Positions 51,390 through 62,026 of a DNA stretch of 64,000 bases are shown piece after piece. Numbering within the stretch: the stretch's first letter is position 1; every line of letters begins with the position of its first letter. Made by a program: the position numbers and the translations under genes. The notes below the pieces were generated by a model, which made no database searches, was not told where the DNA came from, and saw only the letters and a program-made list of their open reading frames with translations. The DNA comes from Serinus canaria (lineage: Eukaryota; Chordata; Aves; Passeriformes; Fringillidae), in the NCBI RefSeq assembly GCF_022539315.1, contig NC_066314.1:58079543-58143542 (forward strand). Reading direction: 5' to 3'.

Positions 51390-51537
51390 AATCACAGAAT
51401 GGTTTGAGTTAGAAAGGACCTTAATGCCTTAATCTAGTTCCAGCCCTCCCTTCTGTAAGCAGGGACACTTTCCACTAGACCAGGTTGCTCAGAGCCCATC
51501 CAAGCTGGGCTTAAGCACTTCCAGGGATGGGGGATGC
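51390..51537 (-). mobile_element. CR1 LINE fragment (reverse orientation)
   Basis: On the plus strand the sequence reads ATCACAGAATGGTTTGAGTT, AGAAAGGACC, CTAGTTCCAGCCCTCC, GGGACACTTTCCACTAGACC, AGGTTGCTCAGAGCCCATCC, AAGCTGGGCTTAAGCACTTC, CAGGGATGG. This is the complement of the avian CR1 3' region, so the element lies on the minus strand with its 3' end near 51390. It is truncated at its 5' end. It lies about 1.6 kb beyond the likely SLC37A3 poly(A) site. Confidence 0.9.
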
Positions 51538-53169
51538 TTTCATGGGTGTGTACATGGCACAGGGAGCCCCAGTCCAGCCTCACACAGCGTCCTCAGAGCT
51601 TGTATTTACAGGCTCCTGCAAGCGGGAGGCTGTTTACTAAAAGGATTAGATAAGGCTTCACTAAGCAGGAAGGTGGGCATGCTGTGCCTTAGAAAACTTC
51701 TGCAATACAGAACCCAAAACATCCCTGTAGGCAATTCCAGTTAGAAAAGAACCTAGAAAAGAAGAAGGGAGGAGAAATTTCAAACGGGTTAGGCAGAGCA
51801 CTTTGGCCACAGCTGGATAGAGGGTTAATGACAGAAGAGTAACCAAAGAGCAGTGTGTCCAAGCCACCCCCAAGCAGCCATTGCTTGTACTGGAGAGGTC
51901 TGTGGGACTACCTCAAAATACTTTCTCCTTCTATCTCTGAGAGAAAACAACCCCTAAAGCATGGTGCCGCTCCTCCCACTCTCCTGCAGAAGGGAAAGCT
52001 GCTCTCCTGGGTTTGGTGGGGACAAGCAGCTCACATGCTCTCTAAGGCTGCCTGGCACTTAGAGCAGAAGCTCAATTCTCCCTGCTTTGGGGAGCACGGT
52101 GGTACCTACTAGACAGACATCCATTCCTTTTGGGTTCCAGACTTCCAAGGAAACCAGGACACAGCAGCATTTCTTCTAAGGCATCTACTACAAGGCCCTT
52201 CCTTGGCACAGACAAGTGTCATGGGGCTGAAGTACACCTTTTCTTTCAGTATCACTTTGGTCAGTCTGCCATCCCTGGCATTCAGACTGAAACAGAAACC
52301 AGTTCCTTATGCACTTCTGAAGTTAAGTAATTCCTTTGCACTTCTGAAGTTAAGTAATTCCTACTCTTTTGCTTGCCCACACATTACGCTCTGGAGATCA
52401 CAGTCACAGTGGTGGTGATGGGGTTTGCTACTGTCAGCTTTTTCAGATGCTCAAGCAAAGCTCTACTCCTTCCTCAGAGTACTTCCAGAGTAGGGTGGGA
52501 AGTTCCTGATGAGTAGGTGGGGGAAAAAATGGGTAAAAACATGTTAGTTTCCTTGAGGAACAGCATGATAGCACCACCAAACTACTTGGGAGTTGAGAAA
52601 CCAAAACATGCAGGCACAGGAGTTTCTCCAGTGGTCTAGTATTGTGCTCTACTCAGAATTTATTATAAACTATAAAACACAAACACAATTACCAAGTCCC
52701 CCACTGTGTCCATTTAAACACAGCTAAGCAAAGATGTGGATTCATGTTTAATGGAATGAGCCACAGGAGAGAAGGCACAGCAGGGCCCACAGCCACATGG
52801 CACACTTACTTCCAAGGGAAGAACACCTGACTTCTACATGCAGATCAACAAAGAAATAAATTAATAAAACCAAGTATTCGGCTCAGTTCCTTTAGGACCA
52901 TTAGTTACACCATCTCTGTTAGGGGACTCTCACAAAACTTCCTGTGAGCCTGATCAGGAAGAGTGCCAAACTGCAGCCCTGGGAACATGGTCCCCTTTTG
53001 GGCTGGGATGAGGGTTTGGTTTCAGCATTAGTCAGGGCTCAGGTCTTCACAGCAGCTGAGTGGAAAGCAGCTGCTACAGCCAGACCTGTGAGGAGGAGGA
53101 AGGGATGAAGAGGAGGACACTCAGCAGAACCACACCAGGGAGACTGGAATAAAACACACAGAACAAGCC
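51538..53169. other. Intergenic DNA downstream of SLC37A3
   Basis: No gene recognised. It contains a 27-bp tandem duplication at 52311-52363 and a minus-strand AATAAA at 52659-52664 that could serve as a distal poly(A) signal for SLC37A3 read-through transcripts. Confidence 0.6.
52311..52363 (+). repeat. 27-bp tandem duplication
   Basis: GCACTTCTGAAGTTAAGTAA followed by TTCCTTT at 52311-52337 is repeated at 52338-52363, identical for its first 25 bases. It lies downstream of SLC37A3. Confidence 0.93.
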
Positions 53170-53188
53170 CAGATCAAGTCAAAGAATG

Positions 53189-53194
53189 TTTATT
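53189..53194 (-). terminator. SLC37A3: SLC37A3 poly(A) signal AATAAA (predicted)
   Basis: Canonical AATAAA on the minus strand followed about 25-40 bases later by the GU-rich TTCTGTGTGTTTT, the arrangement expected around a cleavage site near 53170. Confidence 0.6.
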
Positions 53195-53901
53195 CATGTG
53201 AGGTCAGTTCAGACATGACCAGATTGAAAACCTTTCTCCCTCAGAGCACTCTGGAGAAATCCACAGAACTGAAAACCCAGGACAAGCACAGCAGCAATCC
53301 CGAGGCCCTGGACACACCTCACTAATCAGGGGTGGCCCCAAAGCACCACGTGCTCAGTGCAGCGGCTGGGCAGCCTGGGCTTGGCGCTCCATCACTGCTG
53401 ACACTTCTCAAGAGGGGACTGAGCTGTTTACAGGAAGCCATTTGTTACAGGGGCTGGCCTTCTCCTCCCCCTCGACCCCAGCAACGTCCCTTTCCCACCC
53501 CACCTTTCATCAGAAGCTTATCTGCTGCCCAGAGAGGCAGCCAAAAGTTCATCCAGGTTGGAATTTGAAACCAGAGATTCTCAGACACTGTGGCTTGGGC
53601 AAACGGTGCCATGATCAATTTTAGAACTAAATTTCAGGGAGTTTTCATTCTATTTGTACAGGGGCTAATGAGTAGCTTGGGATGTGAACACTAACCCCAG
53701 GGCATAATTCTGAGAACAGGATGACTGATTCTAAGTCTCCTGCTCTAATTAGACAGGCAAAAATTGGAATGGGAATGAGAAGAGTCAAGAACAGGACTCA
53801 GGCCCCATATCAACTTAATGGCATCATTTTCCCAAGCACTGAAATACTTTGAGGGTCAACAAACAGATGCAACAATCACCTCCACCCAGAGAAAAAGACT
53901 C

Positions 53902-53922
53902 AAAAAAAAAAAAGGGGGGGGG
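53902..53922 (+). repeat. A12-G9 homopolymer pair
   Basis: Twelve As run directly into nine Gs. Read on the minus strand this is C9-T12 within the predicted SLC37A3 3' UTR. Confidence 0.9.
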
Positions 53923-54602
53923 CAACAGAGTTCCACATTAAGCAAAGCTGTGCATGGAGACATAACTACAGAAGCAGCAGTCACCGAGCAACCATTCAAA
54001 ACTGTAAAACCGTAAGGCACTAATGACGTTCCACTCATTACAATCAACACATGACTAAAAATGGACATTCATCAATTAAAAAATAAAATAAAATCAATGC
54101 ACATTTTTAAAAGGCAACTGTTCCCATTAAAAAAGTTTCAAATTCTCAGCTCCAACTTTTGCTGCTCCCCACCTCCATCCAGGCACTGACTAGTTTGGCA
54201 GAGTGTTTGCTCACAAGTTCTGCAGGTTAACACAGACCTATTACAATGAAACGTCTCAAGGCATAAACAGAAATAATTTTTTTTGAGAAGTTACTCAGTG
54301 ATCCCATTAAGATCACCAATAAATGTTAAGAGCTGTCAGTTGGTCACCCCACTCACCACAGTACTGAAAAGCACTCAAACATCACCACAGCAAGCACAGC
54401 CACTTGTTTTTAGTGCTTGCAGGCAGACTTGCATCTACCTTTCCATTCAAAGTACAACTCAAGCTTCCAAACCTTGGAGCTTGAGGTCCCCCATGCAGCC
54501 ATAGCCACAGGAGCATGAAGGGAAACAGCAGCAGTTGCTCATTAATGCTACTCCACGAGTACACTTCAGCCCCTCTAAGAGCAGCTAGGTCCCTTAAATT
54601 CC

Positions 54603-54608
54603 TTTATT
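54603..54608 (-). terminator. SLC37A3: Possible proximal poly(A) signal of SLC37A3
   Basis: AATAAA on the minus strand about 935 bases after the stop codon. No strong GU-rich element follows, so use is uncertain. Confidence 0.3.
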
Positions 54609-55542
54609 CCATTCTGATCCTGCTTTGCTAGAGATGAGCAATTGCCCAAGGAGCATGAAGTCAGTGACACCAGTTTCCTTCAGAAGGTCACCTCACACCC
54701 ATTTTGGTCAGTATTGGTCAGGTTCAATAAACAAAGTAGTGAAAGTGTTTGTGTCTGATTACTGACCCCTGAAGCCATTCAAGGATCCTTTAGACACAAA
54801 GGACCTATTAAGGCTCATTTCAGAGATTACATAAAGTATTGCACACTATTTGTCTGCTTCAATAGTTTAAAAAAATGAAATCTCATTTCTCAGAGATTAG
54901 TAACATTATTAAAAATGTTAAAAACAAATACAGAGGTAACTTCTTCATGTGATTCTACTGGAATATGTAACAGTTGATAGATGGGGATAGCAGAGGTCCA
55001 TCTGTGCAGAGATTTAGCAACAGCAGTTTTTAAACAACTGGACAGCATAAATCCCAAATAATTGTTTTTGCCCTTTCTAAAAGCTAAGGTGATCTGAAAT
55101 CTAGGACTATCCATGAACTGCACTGTATGATTTCACCAGCACAAAAGAGCATCAAGATTCATTGCAAGACAGCCTCCTGAAAAGCGTCAGTTTCAAAGAG
55201 CTGACTTTGGTCAGCATATCCAGAAATAAATAAGAAAAGGTATAGGAATGAGACACCCAACAGAAGACCCTGGTGTGACTGCTGGAAGGGTCTGGGAGGC
55301 TGGGACAATCCATCAGTCTCTTGGGCAGTCCAGCTTAGGTCAGCAGCTCCGTGACACAGGTGGTCTCAGGACAGGTATTTGGTGCTTCACGACTGAGCTC
55401 ACCACAGGCAAGTCAATCAAGTCTCGTGGAGTCCTTTTGAATCAGTCCAAACCTGGAGGATGTAACAAACAAGTCTCCCAGAGTTTTGATGAGTGTCCCA
55501 GCTGTCAGTTCCATACAGCAGTCCAGGCAGAGGGAGCAGAAG

Positions 55543-55635
55543 TCACTCTGCCAGCATTCGCAAGCGCCGCTCGTGCAGCAGCAGCCTGATCTCCCTCACT
55601 ATCAAGGGTGAAATGAACACGATTGTGGAACTTGT
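55543..55635 (-). CDS. SLC37A3: SLC37A3 last coding exon (TM12 end and C-terminal tail, stop codon)
   Basis: Acceptor TTTCCACAG (AG at 55637-55636), then 30 residues TSSTIVFISPLIVREIRLLL-HERRLRMLAE and a TGA stop at 55545-55543. The segment TIVFISPLIVREI finishes TM12. The last dozen residues, rich in Arg, form a cytosolic tail that differs from the human tail as recalled. No KKXX motif is present. Confidence 0.96.
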   Translation of the reverse strand, partial: TSSTIVFISPLIVREIRLLLHERRLRMLAE

Positions 55636-58600
55636 CTGTGGAAAGAAGCAAATCCAGGACAATGAGCACAGAGCAGCCAGAGCTGCAGTCCCCCCCTGCT
55701 CCAATGTGCATCCAAGGCCATCCCAGGAAGACACAGGCTTAGAGAAGCAATGACAGAGCGGCACAGCAGAGGAAGGGCTGAGCTTGCAGGAAAGCTCACA
55801 CAATTTCAGCTGTCATGATCACCTTTTCATAAAGATGAGCTCTCCAGCTCCTCAGTGACCTTGCTCCTCACCACCTCTGCTGGTTACCATAGTGGCCTTC
55901 TCCCTTGTCAGCACAGATGCAAAGACATCTCCGGGCACTTCCAGCAGAGAAGACCAAGTAAACTGTGCAGTGTTCACCACTGTGGTGATGCTGAGGACAT
56001 CAGGGCCTCAACAGCTCTCTGCCCCAGCAGCAAAACAGAGCAAGGCATTTTCAGTTTAGTTTCAATACCCTCACCACTCTTGGCACTAATCTTCAAAACC
56101 TAACAAACTTCAGTTCTCTGAAAATATTAGAAACTATGTATCATGGAGAGGAAGGAGGGAGAAGCCCCACCTTGGAAGTCAGGTGGTATGAGCTTTAGGA
56201 AATGCATACAGGTATTTTTGGGCAAGAATTTTTTAAAAAGGTGATTTCTTACCATTAGAATGAAGAAATAGAAAACCCACATCCATCCCAGGTTCTCCTG
56301 GATCAAAGACACTGGATACTAAACAGAAAGGGGAAAAAAATATTATTCAAACTGGGAAGATAAACACGGCTTTCAGGCATGACATTTTCATTTTCTAGAC
56401 TTTGTGGGCTGTTGGCACTCCACACAGAGCTGATCACAAAATCTTCCAACTGATCTTTTCCTGTCAGAAGGGATGACTCAGGACAGCAGCCTTTTTCTGT
56501 ACAAAACCCACAGTTTCAGCAAAGCAGAGATACCACCCTGAAGCTTTAGAGTAACTCAGAACAGCACAAAGGCAGAATTGAACTACAGTTTCAAAGGGTG
56601 ACAGATTGACTCTGCTGAATACGAGGTTTTGCACGGAACATTGGGACATAAGTGGATGTAAGTACTCTCAGAAGAACTAAAAGCTCTAGAATGGGTTATA
56701 AATTACACAGGACACATTACACAGGACTGTTGCACAAGAGCTGCGCTACCAGTAACTGCTTAACCCTTCATTTAAGCAAGACACTTGAGACTACACTCTG
56801 TTCTGAGCTGCACCCTGGCTCAACTGGGCAGACTGGGCCACACAAGAAAACCTATCTCTTATTAGCAGATTTATACTCAGATGCTGCACAAGGGCCTCCT
56901 TCTTCACCCCTGGGCATATCAGAACAGGATCTGAATTTCCAACTGCTCATTGTGCATTTGCTGTCACTCACACACCCCCGGAATGACATTGTGGTTGTCT
57001 CTGCTGGAATAAATGCAGTGTTGGAAGGGGAGGCAGGTGGAATCTTTCAGAAGCAAAGACCCACTTTTTATGGTGATGTAAGTTTGGGTGGTATGTGTGT
57101 GGGAAGACAAAAACACTGAGATGATGCCAGAAGAACACTGAGTGTAACAGTGCACTGATATTTGTCCTCAAAGCACTTGTAATTTTCCATGCTCAGAGGA
57201 GATAAGCAGCATCTATCCTACAAAACAGTAACTGAATGATTGTATTTATCAGGCAATCAGTGGAAAGCACATACCCAAAGCTCTTTCTAGAAAAGAAACT
57301 CACAAGCCTTGCCTGCATCCTTGGTATTTTACCACCACTGGAGGATGCCTGGAGAAACACTGGCTCCAATCTCTCTACTAAATCCTCCCCAAAGCACCAC
57401 TGTGTTCTTTCACGTAGCTAACACTTGTATTTGAGAAGAAAACACCCCCAGTGGGCACACTGTCAGCTTCCTCCTCTGCAACACTCCACTCCTCAGACTG
57501 TAAGGACTACTGGAGCAAGTGGGGCTGGGTTTACAAGGTGTAAAAGACATCCACAGAAGAAAAGAGAGAGCACAAATAAGAGCAAATTTTAAATCACTTC
57601 ATAAACACTGTAACATTCATAACAGGTATTCCAATTCTTCTCAGTTATAGAGATAAATGTTTCTGTAAGAGGTTTGCCTATCACCTCAAAACAGAAAAAA
57701 ATCTCAAACTTCAAAATATTTTTTTTCACACTATGCAAAGCTTTTTGAAGTTCAGGATATGAAAGTCTGTAAAATTCATTTGAATTACCAAAGTACCTTA
57801 ATATTAGCACTGTGAATACTTAGTTTAGTTCTTAATTATACTGTTTCCACAGGAAACTGTTGAAAGAGACAGGTTCCCTTTGTTGGTTCCAAAGTAATTA
57901 TTTTTAAAAAACCCCCAACCCTCTCCTTCTCCCCCAACAAAAATTCAGATTGAGGAATGCACTAACATCTGTAACCACAACAGACACTTTTCCTCCTTCT
58001 CCAGTCCTCTCTTTTCCTTGGCAGCCTCACCTGGCCCACAGCAGCACCAATACTGCCTGTTCCATCCACAATTCCTGTGACTGTTGCCAGAGCCTCGCTG
58101 CTGCCTTTCACCAGATCCTGACGCCCCAGGTCAGCAGAAATTGCAGAACTGATCATGTTAGAAGGGCCTCCGATGAAAAATCCTGAAAGTGACAGGAAAA
58201 TAGCCTTGGTGCAAAACAAATACATAGATTCTCAACAAAACACCATCAAAACACAGATTTTCTACCATGAAAGCTCAGGACAGAATTAAGTCTAGGGACA
58301 GTGCTCAGTGACAAACTGCCGGAAGAGGGGTACCTGAAACACACAGTCATGGAACACCCTGAATATCTGGAGTAGTCACACAGAAACAGCTAACAAGAAC
58401 TTTTAAATTAGCATGGACACCCATGCTACAGCCTCAGTCTCCAGGGCTTCATGGAAGATATGGAAGGCAAAAAAAAAAAAAAAAAAAAATTCCTGCAACA
58501 ACAGGACAGAGAGTTCTGAAATAAGAGTGTTTGGAAAGAAAGGCTCTATTCATGCAGGCCTAATTCCATAACACAGCACAGTATGTGTGGTAGCACAAAA

Positions 58601-61600
58601 AGCTTGTGACCTCTCACAGCACACAGGGTATTTTGGATTCTGACAAACACCCTCAAGTTTGAGCTGCAGCTCATGACTCTGCCATATCCCCACTTCCTAA
58701 GATACCAGATCACTGCTAGGTATTTTGGCATAAATCCACCTCCACCATACTGAGCCAAGACAGATCCCCTCAGCTCTAGGCCATAATTCTATATGGTCTG
58801 TATTCTATACCTCCCTCTGTAAGGCAGTTTCCCTACAGCTGTTTTCCAAAGGTAACAGACACTGGGGCCCAGTTTCACTCTTTGTGCAAAACCAGCAGAG
58901 ATGGCAGCACATACAAACACCTTATCACCACCTGGCTGGGGTTACTGATTGTTCTGCAATGAATTTAGATCTCTACCAGCGTAAGAGTGGATTTTGAGAA
59001 GTTACCTGTAATTGCCATGATCACAGCATTGATAGGTTTGTTGTTTGGGGAACCTGCAAGAAAAAGACCAGGTGAGTGTAAATAAAACCAGGTGAGTGTA
59101 AATAAAACTTGAATAGTAAGAGAATCCTTCATTTATCTCTCTGGGGAAGTCAGACTCAGCTCAAACTCTCTCATCCCAAAGTATTCAGCACTTGAATCAA
59201 CCCTTTCACTCTTCCTACATTTTCCAAAATGCTGATTCTTCCTTACAAAGCCATGTCTGAACACCTACAGGTTCCCCTTGCCTTTCCAGCAGCATGTGTA
59301 CATGCTGTTAGTTTTCCACTACAGCCCTTCAGTGCCTTTCAGACAGTTTTCCCTGGTATCTCATTTCCAGGCATCATCTGAATTCCTCACTCCCTTTCCC
59401 TCAGGGCCCACACATGGTGAGTTACTGCACAAGGCAAGGTGCATCCTCTGCATATATTCTCAGGCCATTATCACTCCTATGTGCAACACAGTATGGGCAC
59501 AATAAGGTTTCCTGGTTTGGCTGATGGAAGCTGAATTACCACACTGCAGGAACTTTGGATCACTTGAGGCTTCTGTATCTGCCTGGACAGTAGCACATTT
59601 TGAACTAAGTACAAGGCACCTGGGGCTCTGGCTGTTCTGCTACCTAGTCACAAACTTCATCAGCAATAATTTCATGTTTATTTCCAATTCACTTTTTAAA
59701 GCAATTAATTAATACAAGAGCCTACAAGAACTCCACCAAACCAAATCCTTGCTATTCAATGATAGTAACTTATTGACCTTACTTCAAGACCATCTGAGTA
59801 AGCCTGCATGCTTCCAAAAACCACTGTTCATTTCCAGATCCGGCAGAAATTTCTGCCCACAGAGTTCAAAGTGCTCTATAAAAGTCTGTCTGGACCACCA
59901 TCCCATTTTGGAGGAACACACAGAGAAGTGAAATCAAATTCCAGTGAGTTAAATCACTCTGTACCACAGGACATTGTCTGAAAACACAAACCTGTCACCC
60001 CTAGAAGTGCTTCTTGGATGTTTCACAGAAATTACATCTTCCCATCTCCTCATACTCTGTTTTCCCAAGATTTCTTTAAAAACAGACACCAAGAACTATA
60101 TCTATCACAAAAGAGGCAGAAACTCTCCAATTTCACCATTTGCAGAAGCCTAAGTAGTGAAGTCTAAGAGCTTCTCCAGCCTCTGAGTAGTGAATATATA
60201 CTCCAGCACAGATCTGCCCACAGATTCTCTTTCCTCATAGTATAGGGATGCACCTGAGACTTCTTGCTCTGCCAGTTATGGTGTTGACACAATGACAATG
60301 TCAAAAATCTCACTGACACTGGCGAAGGATCAGTACCAGAAGGATCAGTACCATAACTCACCACTACAGGGAAATCCAGCCACTCAGAGAATTCATTTCC
60401 ACCCAATTAACTAGAGAACAGATTTCTTTCTGTGCAGTGCCACACTTGAGCAAAACAGACCAAAAGGCCCTATTCTGATCCAGAAGCAGTCTGAAGACCA
60501 GAAAACATAATGAACACAGGCTGTGCTCTGGTTCTCTCCAGGAGGTACTGAATGAGCCTCTTATCCCTGTGCAGCACACGAGTACTCACGGCTGTATCCA
60601 AAGAGAGAGCCCACAGCAAAGAGCAGGCTCACTGCTAGCACGGGGGCTCTCTTCTGCAGCACATCAGAAATCAAGCCCTGGATAGTCCCACCTGTTAAAA
60701 AAGAAGTCTCACTGTCAGGCTCAGGATGCTGATACCATGAACAAAGCTTGTTTCACTGAGTGCAGTGGCCTCCTCATCAATCCACATTCCCTCTAAAATC
60801 CTGAGAGCTAAGCCTCCTGCCCCTACTGCCCCAAACACAGAGACAACAGTAAATTTACATCTCAGATAAAGCAGAGAAAACTACTCATACTGCTTTACTG
60901 CGAATTTATTGCTTCTTGTTTTTCTGGCATGCCACTAGCCAATGCTCCTTCTTTCCTTTCTCTTCCCCTACAGGACCACCACAGCTCTAGGAACACCACA
61001 ACCCTGGATTAAGCAAGCTGAACACTGTGGCTGGCCCCTTTAAGTGAAAGTACAAGAAAAGGCAGCTCTTTCTCACAGGGAAAACATTATCACACAGGGG
61101 CCTCACACTCTCTGCTTTCTCACCTACTTAGGGCAGGTGCAACTGAATGCAACAAATGCCAAAGGTCAATAAAAATCACCTTGTGTACCACTGGTACCTC
61201 TGCAGGAACTGCTCAGCTGGTAAAAGCCAGAATGCTGAGAAAGCCTAGCGCAGAAAATGCCACAGAGGCAAAACCAGACCCTGAATGGACCCCAACAAGG
61301 ATGTCTATTATAGGAAAACTAACTGGACAAGGGAATAAAGCAAGAACCTGAGCACAGGACAGTGGAAGTCTAAACACATATACAGAATATACTCTTGATT
61401 CTGGAGGAATCAGGTCAGGTTTTGCAGCCAGCAGAAATAAAAGCAATTAGGTTTAATTTCTGAACATAACCCAGCTGGTGCCTGCTCTCCTGAGATCTGC
61501 AATGAGTCTGTCCTTAGAAACACAGGACAGACAGGACACTACAGAACGCACCAAGTCCAGATCTCAGTCTGTACCTGTCAGAAAGGAAGTAGCAAGCAGG

Positions 61601-62026
61601 GGCCCCATTTTGTATACAGAACTTTTCTAGAAGTCCTAGTCAGTAAAGGGGTAATTTTCAAGGGTATGACAGTGCCCTTCAGTTATATGTTAACTCTTTA
61701 GGGGGGTCATATACTTTGTGTTTAAGGAAAAAAAATAAGCCAAGCAGCCACAAACAAACCTAGACTTTTCCCACATTAAGTGACCAGATAGATCCCACTG
61801 AACACACCTCTGGCTGCATTCATTGTCTTTCATTCTCAAACACTAGGGAGGCAGCTGCAAGGTGTCACTCTCCTGCTCACTCACCTATGATTCCTCCCAC
61901 ATCATACCAGATTGAGAGCTGGTCAGCTTCTGCTTCTTTCCATCCAAAGTTGCTGCTGAGGTAGAAGGGCAGCCAGAAGAAGAAAGAGTAATTCACCAGC
62001 TTCAAGCAGGCATAGGCCATGGAGTA
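55543..62026 (-). CDS. SLC37A3: SLC37A3 (solute carrier family 37 member 3), C-terminal part: join(55543..55635, 56253..56318, 58031..58182, 59006..59053, 60590..60691, 61885..62026)
   Basis: Six exons join in frame to 200 residues plus a TGA stop, corresponding to about the last 40% of the roughly 494-residue vertebrate protein. All introns are GT-AG and every phase matches. Six hydrophobic segments fit TM7-TM12 of a major facilitator superfamily fold. Hallmarks include YACLKLVNYSFFFWLPFYL, WYDVGGIIGG, FFIGGPSNMISSAISADLG and the TGIVDGTGSIGAA helix, all strongly SLC37-like. Known: SLC37A1, SLC37A2 and SLC37A4 exchange glucose-6-phosphate for phosphate in the ER. SLC37A3 lacks a proven sugar-phosphate activity and works with ATRAID in releasing nitrogen-containing bisphosphonates from lysosomes. 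The C-terminus here has no dilysine ER-retention signal. The N-terminal exons lie beyond 64000. The neighbour KDM7A confirms the locus. Confidence 0.97.
55636..56252 (-). other. SLC37A3: SLC37A3 last intron
   Basis: 617-base GT-AG intron between the TM12 exons, phase 0. Nothing else recognised inside it. Confidence 0.9.
56253..56318 (-). CDS. SLC37A3: SLC37A3 exon encoding start of TM12
   Basis: This 66-nt exon (acceptor CTGTTTAG, donor GTAAGA at 56252-56247) encodes exactly 22 residues, YPVSLIQENLGWMWVFYFFI then LM, with phase 0 at both ends. Pro follows Tyr where I recall Leu in the human protein. The exon is skippable without frameshift but would delete half of TM12. Confidence 0.96.
56319..58030 (-). 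other. SLC37A3: SLC37A3 intron
   Basis: 1,712-base GT-AG intron, phase 0. The ORF at 56652-57119 on the plus strand has no recognisable domain and is probably chance. Confidence 0.9.
58031..58182 (-). CDS. SLC37A3: SLC37A3 exon encoding TM10 end and TM11
   Basis: This 152-nt exon (acceptor GTCACTTTCAG, donor GTGAGG at 58030-58025) completes Gly and encodes 50 residues, FFIGGPSNMISSAISADLGR then QDLVKGSSEALATVTGIVDG and TGSIGAAVGQ. This is the most conserved block of the SLC37 family: the GGP...ISADLG stretch and the glycine-rich helix with an acidic residue. Confidence 0.97.
58183..59005 (-). other. SLC37A3: SLC37A3 intron
   Basis: 823-base GT-AG intron, phase 1. It contains an A21 tract at 58469-58489. 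Confidence 0.9.
58469..58489 (+). repeat. Poly(A) tract, A21
   Basis: Twenty-one As within an SLC37A3 intron; poly(T) in the sense of the gene. Confidence 0.9.
59006..59053 (-). CDS. SLC37A3: SLC37A3 48-nt exon (loop and start of TM10)
   Basis: This very short exon (acceptor TTTTTCTTGCAG, donor GTAACT) completes Arg and encodes SPNNKPINAVIMAIT plus the first base of Gly. Its length is a multiple of three, so skipping it would keep the frame but remove 16 residues including half of TM10. A 20-bp tandem duplication lies 13 bases upstream of it in the intron. Confidence 0.95.
59067..59106 (+). repeat. 20-bp tandem duplication at an SLC37A3 splice acceptor
   Basis: ACCAGGTGAGTGTAAATAAA occurs twice in tandem without change, ending 13 bases before the 48-nt exon in transcript sense. 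In sense each copy reads TTTATTTACACTCACCTGGT and contains a branch-point-like CTCAC. Confidence 0.95.
60325..60354 (+). repeat. 15-bp tandem duplication
   Basis: AAGGATCAGTACCAG followed directly by AAGGATCAGTACCAT, in an SLC37A3 intron. Confidence 0.92.
60590..60691 (-). CDS. SLC37A3: SLC37A3 exon encoding TM8 end and TM9
   Basis: This 102-nt exon (acceptor TTTTAACAG, donor GTGAGT at 60589-60584) completes the split Gly codon and encodes GTIQGLISDVLQKRAPVLAV followed by SLLFAVGSLFGYS, ending one base into an Arg codon. The basic QKR loop between helices is typical of major facilitator proteins. The phases join both neighbouring exons exactly. Confidence 0.96.
60692..61884 (-). other. SLC37A3: SLC37A3 intron
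   Basis: 1,193-base GT-AG intron, phase 1. No other element recognised. Confidence 0.9.
61885..62026 (-). CDS. SLC37A3: SLC37A3 exon encoding TM7 and start of TM8
   Basis: This 142-nt exon has an acceptor CTTTGTTCCAG (AG at 62028-62027) and a GTGAGT donor (61884-61879). It encodes 47 residues from YSMAYACLKL to YDVGGII plus the first base of a Gly codon. It holds TM7 (aromatic FFFW core) and the loop SSNFGWKEAEADQLSIW, which is almost invariant in SLC37A3 as I recall the human protein. Confidence 0.97.

Larger units (their letters stand above)
53170..55542 (-). other. SLC37A3: SLC37A3 3' untranslated region (predicted)
   Basis: The sequence after the stop codon continues without a recognised splice site to a minus-strand AATAAA at 53189-53194 with a GU-rich downstream element (TTCTGTGTGTTTTATT on the minus strand, about 53150-53165). 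This implies a 3' UTR of about 2.4 kb. An earlier AATAAA at 54603-54608 lacks a clear GU-rich follow-up and could give a shorter form of about 0.95 kb. The UTR contains a T12/C9-type homopolymer pair (A12 then G9 on the plus strand, 53902-53922). Confidence 0.6.
59054..60589 (-). other. SLC37A3: SLC37A3 intron
   Basis: 1,536-base GT-AG intron, phase 1. It contains the 20-bp duplication at its 3' end (59067-59106) and a 15-bp tandem duplication at 60325-60354. No coding sequence recognised. Confidence 0.9.

Noticed and set aside
56652..57119. 155-codon plus-strand ORF
   Set aside because: Lies within an SLC37A3 intron, with no domain or supporting signals.
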